A stretch of 54,002 nt of DNA, taken from the IMG/VR virus record IMGVR_UViG_3300018481_000027, positions 1 through 54,002 of that record. The stretch is one strand, 5' to 3'. This document shows, one piece after another, positions 52,677 through 54,002 of this stretch. The notes below the pieces were generated by a model. The model saw nothing but the letters and a program-made list of their open reading frames with translations. It searched no databases and was not told the origin of the DNA. Source of the stretch: a virus. The position numbers and the translations under genes were made by a program. Every line of letters starts with the position of its first letter. Position 1 is the first letter of the stretch.

Positions 52677-52979
52677 TCAGAAGTAGACGCTGAAGACGTA
52701 GTGATTGAGATCGTCAGACGGGAAGAAACGCTCGAAACTGCTGTACTTCAACGCTTCCACCACGTCTGCGAGCTCGGTATCGGGATCTCGATCGATCACC
52801 GTGACCTGGTACCGCTTGGCGTGACGATACAGCTCGTTGTCCGCGTGGTCGTTCAAACTTCCGTTCCGTTCATACCTGATGCACGGATACTCCATTCGGA
52901 AGTTCTCCGGAGGCTGGAAATAGACGTGCTCCGTAATCCCTTCGAGAAGGGTTTGGAGCTCAACCCGGGGTCGGGCCAT
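52677..52979 (-). CDS. Tail terminator / head-tail connector-like protein (100 aa)
   Basis: LLEGITEHVYFQPPENFRMEYPCIRYERNG...YQVTVIDRDPDTELADVVEAL...DDLNHYVFSVYF follows the pattern of a small minor-capsid or tail-terminator family just before the tail tube gene. Overlaps its upstream neighbour. Confidence 0.75.
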   Translation of the reverse strand: MARPRVELQTLLEGITEHVYFQPPENFRMEYPCIRYERNGSLNDHADNELYRHAKRYQVTVIDRDPDTELADVVEALKYSSFERFFPSDDLNHYVFSVYF

Positions 52980-53286
52980 TGTACACCTCCCCCAGGTGAA
53001 GAATAAGGCGGGGAGCCTGGATCTCGACGTCAGTCACAGACCAAAGCTGCCCCGCCCATTCCACGTATCTGATGGCGAAGAAATGCTCACGTGCGTAAGC
53101 ATCGCCCACGATGCTGATCGAATTACTGACAGAGAGATCCCTGTTCAGGTTCTCTCCTTGTCGCAGAACTCTCCTATTTTGAATGACATCTCCATAGAAG
53201 ATGTGTTCCACGACAACGTCAGTATGAACGCCCGGCTTGGACTCGGTAGTCTCGCCGAACCCGACCCGTCCGTGGAACCTCGCCAT
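52960..53286 (-). CDS. Head-tail connector/closure protein (108 aa)
   Basis: RVGFGETTESKPGVHTDVVVE...RQGENLNRDLSVSNSISIVGDAYAREHFFAIRYVEWAGQLW...PRLILHLGEVYNG matches a conserved phage head-tail joining family located after the capsid gene. Confidence 0.8.
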   Translation of the reverse strand: MARFHGRVGFGETTESKPGVHTDVVVEHIFYGDVIQNRRVLRQGENLNRDLSVSNSISIVGDAYAREHFFAIRYVEWAGQLWSVTDVEIQAPRLILHLGEVYNGPTPG

Positions 53287-53301
53287 GGTCAGCTCAGCGA
53301 A

Positions 53302-54002
53302 CTACGCGCCAGCCGTGCCGCGGAAGGTCCACTCGTCCTCGACGTTGTTGTCGAAGAAGTAGCCCGCGTTGGAGACGGCGTAGATCGTGAGGTCCACGCC
53401 CTCCTCGACCGTGTACGGCGAGCCCGCGGCGGTCACGGCCGCGTTGGTGTCGCCGCGCCGGTAGGTGACGCCGGTGGTGTCGGTGATCGTGATCGTCGAC
53501 GCGTCCGGGTCGAACTCCGGTTCCGCCGGGGTGGCCTTGCTGGCGCCCGCCGCGGCCTGCTTGATGACCAGTGCCGACCGGATCTTGGTGAGGGCACCGC
53601 TTGCGCGGGACTCGATCAGGTACTTGTACTGGTTGTAGTCGATGTCGAAGTCATCGAAGAACGAGACCTCGCCACCGCGGTCGGCGCCGACCGTGTAGTC
53701 CTGCAGGTTGACGACGATGCCGACCAGGTCGGGCTCGTCCTCCATGACCTCGACGGTCACGACCTTGGACACGCCGAGCTCGGCGGCCAGGTCGGTTGCC
53801 GTGCGGTAGAAGCGGCGGCCCTGCGTGTCGCGGGCGAGCAGCATCTGGGTCATGACCGGCAACGTCGTGTAGAACGTCGGCAGGCTCGAGCCCTTGTAGA
53901 ACCGCATCGACTCGAGGATCTTGTCGACGAGGTCCGTCTTGCGCAGATCGCCGTCGACGTCGATGGTGATGACCGCGGCGTAGAGGTCGTCGTCGTTGAG
54001 GA
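53302..54002 (-). CDS. Major capsid protein, HK97-like (3' part; runs off the window)
   Basis: The frame continues unbroken to position 54002, so the start lies outside. Visible part: LVDKILESMRFYKGSSLPTFYTTLP...EVMEDEPDLVGIVVNLQDYTVGADRGGEVSFFDDFDIDYNQYKYLIESR, typical of an HK97-type capsid protein. A C-terminal beta-sandwich (STITITDTTGVTYRRGD...YFFDNNVEDEWTFRGT) resembles the end of the tail tube protein, suggesting a shared surface decoration. Confidence 0.8.
   Translation of the reverse strand, partial: LNDDDLYAAVITIDVDGDLRKTDLVDKILESMRFYKGSSLPTFYTTLPVMTQMLLARDTQGRRFYRTATDLAAELGVSKVVTVEVMEDEPDLVGIVVNLQDYTVGADRGGEVSFFDDFDIDYNQYKYLIESRASGALTKIRSALVIKQAAAGASKATPAEPEFDPDASTITITDTTGVTYRRGDTNAAVTAAGSPYTVEEGVDLTIYAVSNAGYFFDNNVEDEWTFRGTAGA

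Noticed and set aside
1-54002. Prophage or integrative element with attachment site
   Set aside because: No integrase, excisionase or duplicated att-like sequence is visible in the window; the gene content fits a phage genome fragment.

Overview
The window is part of the genome of a tailed dsDNA phage with a non-contractile tail (siphovirus), almost certainly infecting an actinobacterium. Evidence: a head-tail module (HK97-type capsid end, two tail-tube proteins, a ~1950-residue tape measure, a ReqiPepy6 gp37-like tail protein), a Phage_r1t-type holin, an mIHF-like protein, an Rpf/lysozyme-like secreted protein, high GC, and GTG/TTG starts behind strong AGGAGG sites. Every gene I accept lies on the minus strand, so the map reads from high to low coordinates. 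Both ends are cut by the window. No integrase, immunity repressor or endolysin was recognised.

Layout in transcription order. (1) 54.0-40.7 kb: late structural module (capsid protein end, connector and terminator-like genes, major tail protein, tail assembly chaperone, second tail-tube paralogue, Gly-rich tail protein, gp10-like, tape measure, Dit, gp37-like). (2) 40.7-39.3 kb: membrane/lysis cassette with an r1t-type holin. (3) 39.2-27.2 kb: many small genes, mostly 1-4 TM membrane proteins, often monocistronic. They are separated by near-identical terminator + promoter cassettes. (4) 28.4-27.9 kb: a gene-free structured region, probably an ncRNA with a tRNA-like acceptor stem. (5) 27.1-19.1 kb: conserved phage hypothetical genes, then a 1278-residue SF3 helicase / AEP-like primase / family B polymerase fusion and a Phd/YefM antitoxin. 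(6) 19-15 kb: small genes, an SSB-like protein, three related 'PGD-I' proteins and the mIHF homologue. (7) 14.96-14.2 kb: a second large structured gene-free region ending in an intrinsic terminator. (8) 14.1-6.6 kb: secreted Rpf-like protein, ArsR-type regulator, HAD phosphatase, SF2 helicase, zinc proteins. (9) 6.6-6.1 kb: AT-rich repeat region, candidate origin or control region. (10) 6.1-0.2 kb: small genes, HNH relative, two PD-(D/E)XK nucleases and a 962-residue protein carrying the RNA-polymerase DFDGD signature.

Three regulatory layers stand out. Eighteen promoters share a rigid 26-bp architecture (TTCGCG-N5-TTCACG-N3-TATAAT). Four of these promoters have an intrinsic terminator inside the transcript leader. 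A short polar word, ATATT flanked by G/C, occurs roughly 100 times on the coding strand and only about 8 times on the other, often forcing rare ATA codons. With a phage-encoded DPBB-type RNA polymerase candidate present, the phage probably runs its own transcription programme. The replication genes (fusion polymerase, SSB, helicase, nucleases) and the iteron-like region at 6.1-6.6 kb would form its replication system.
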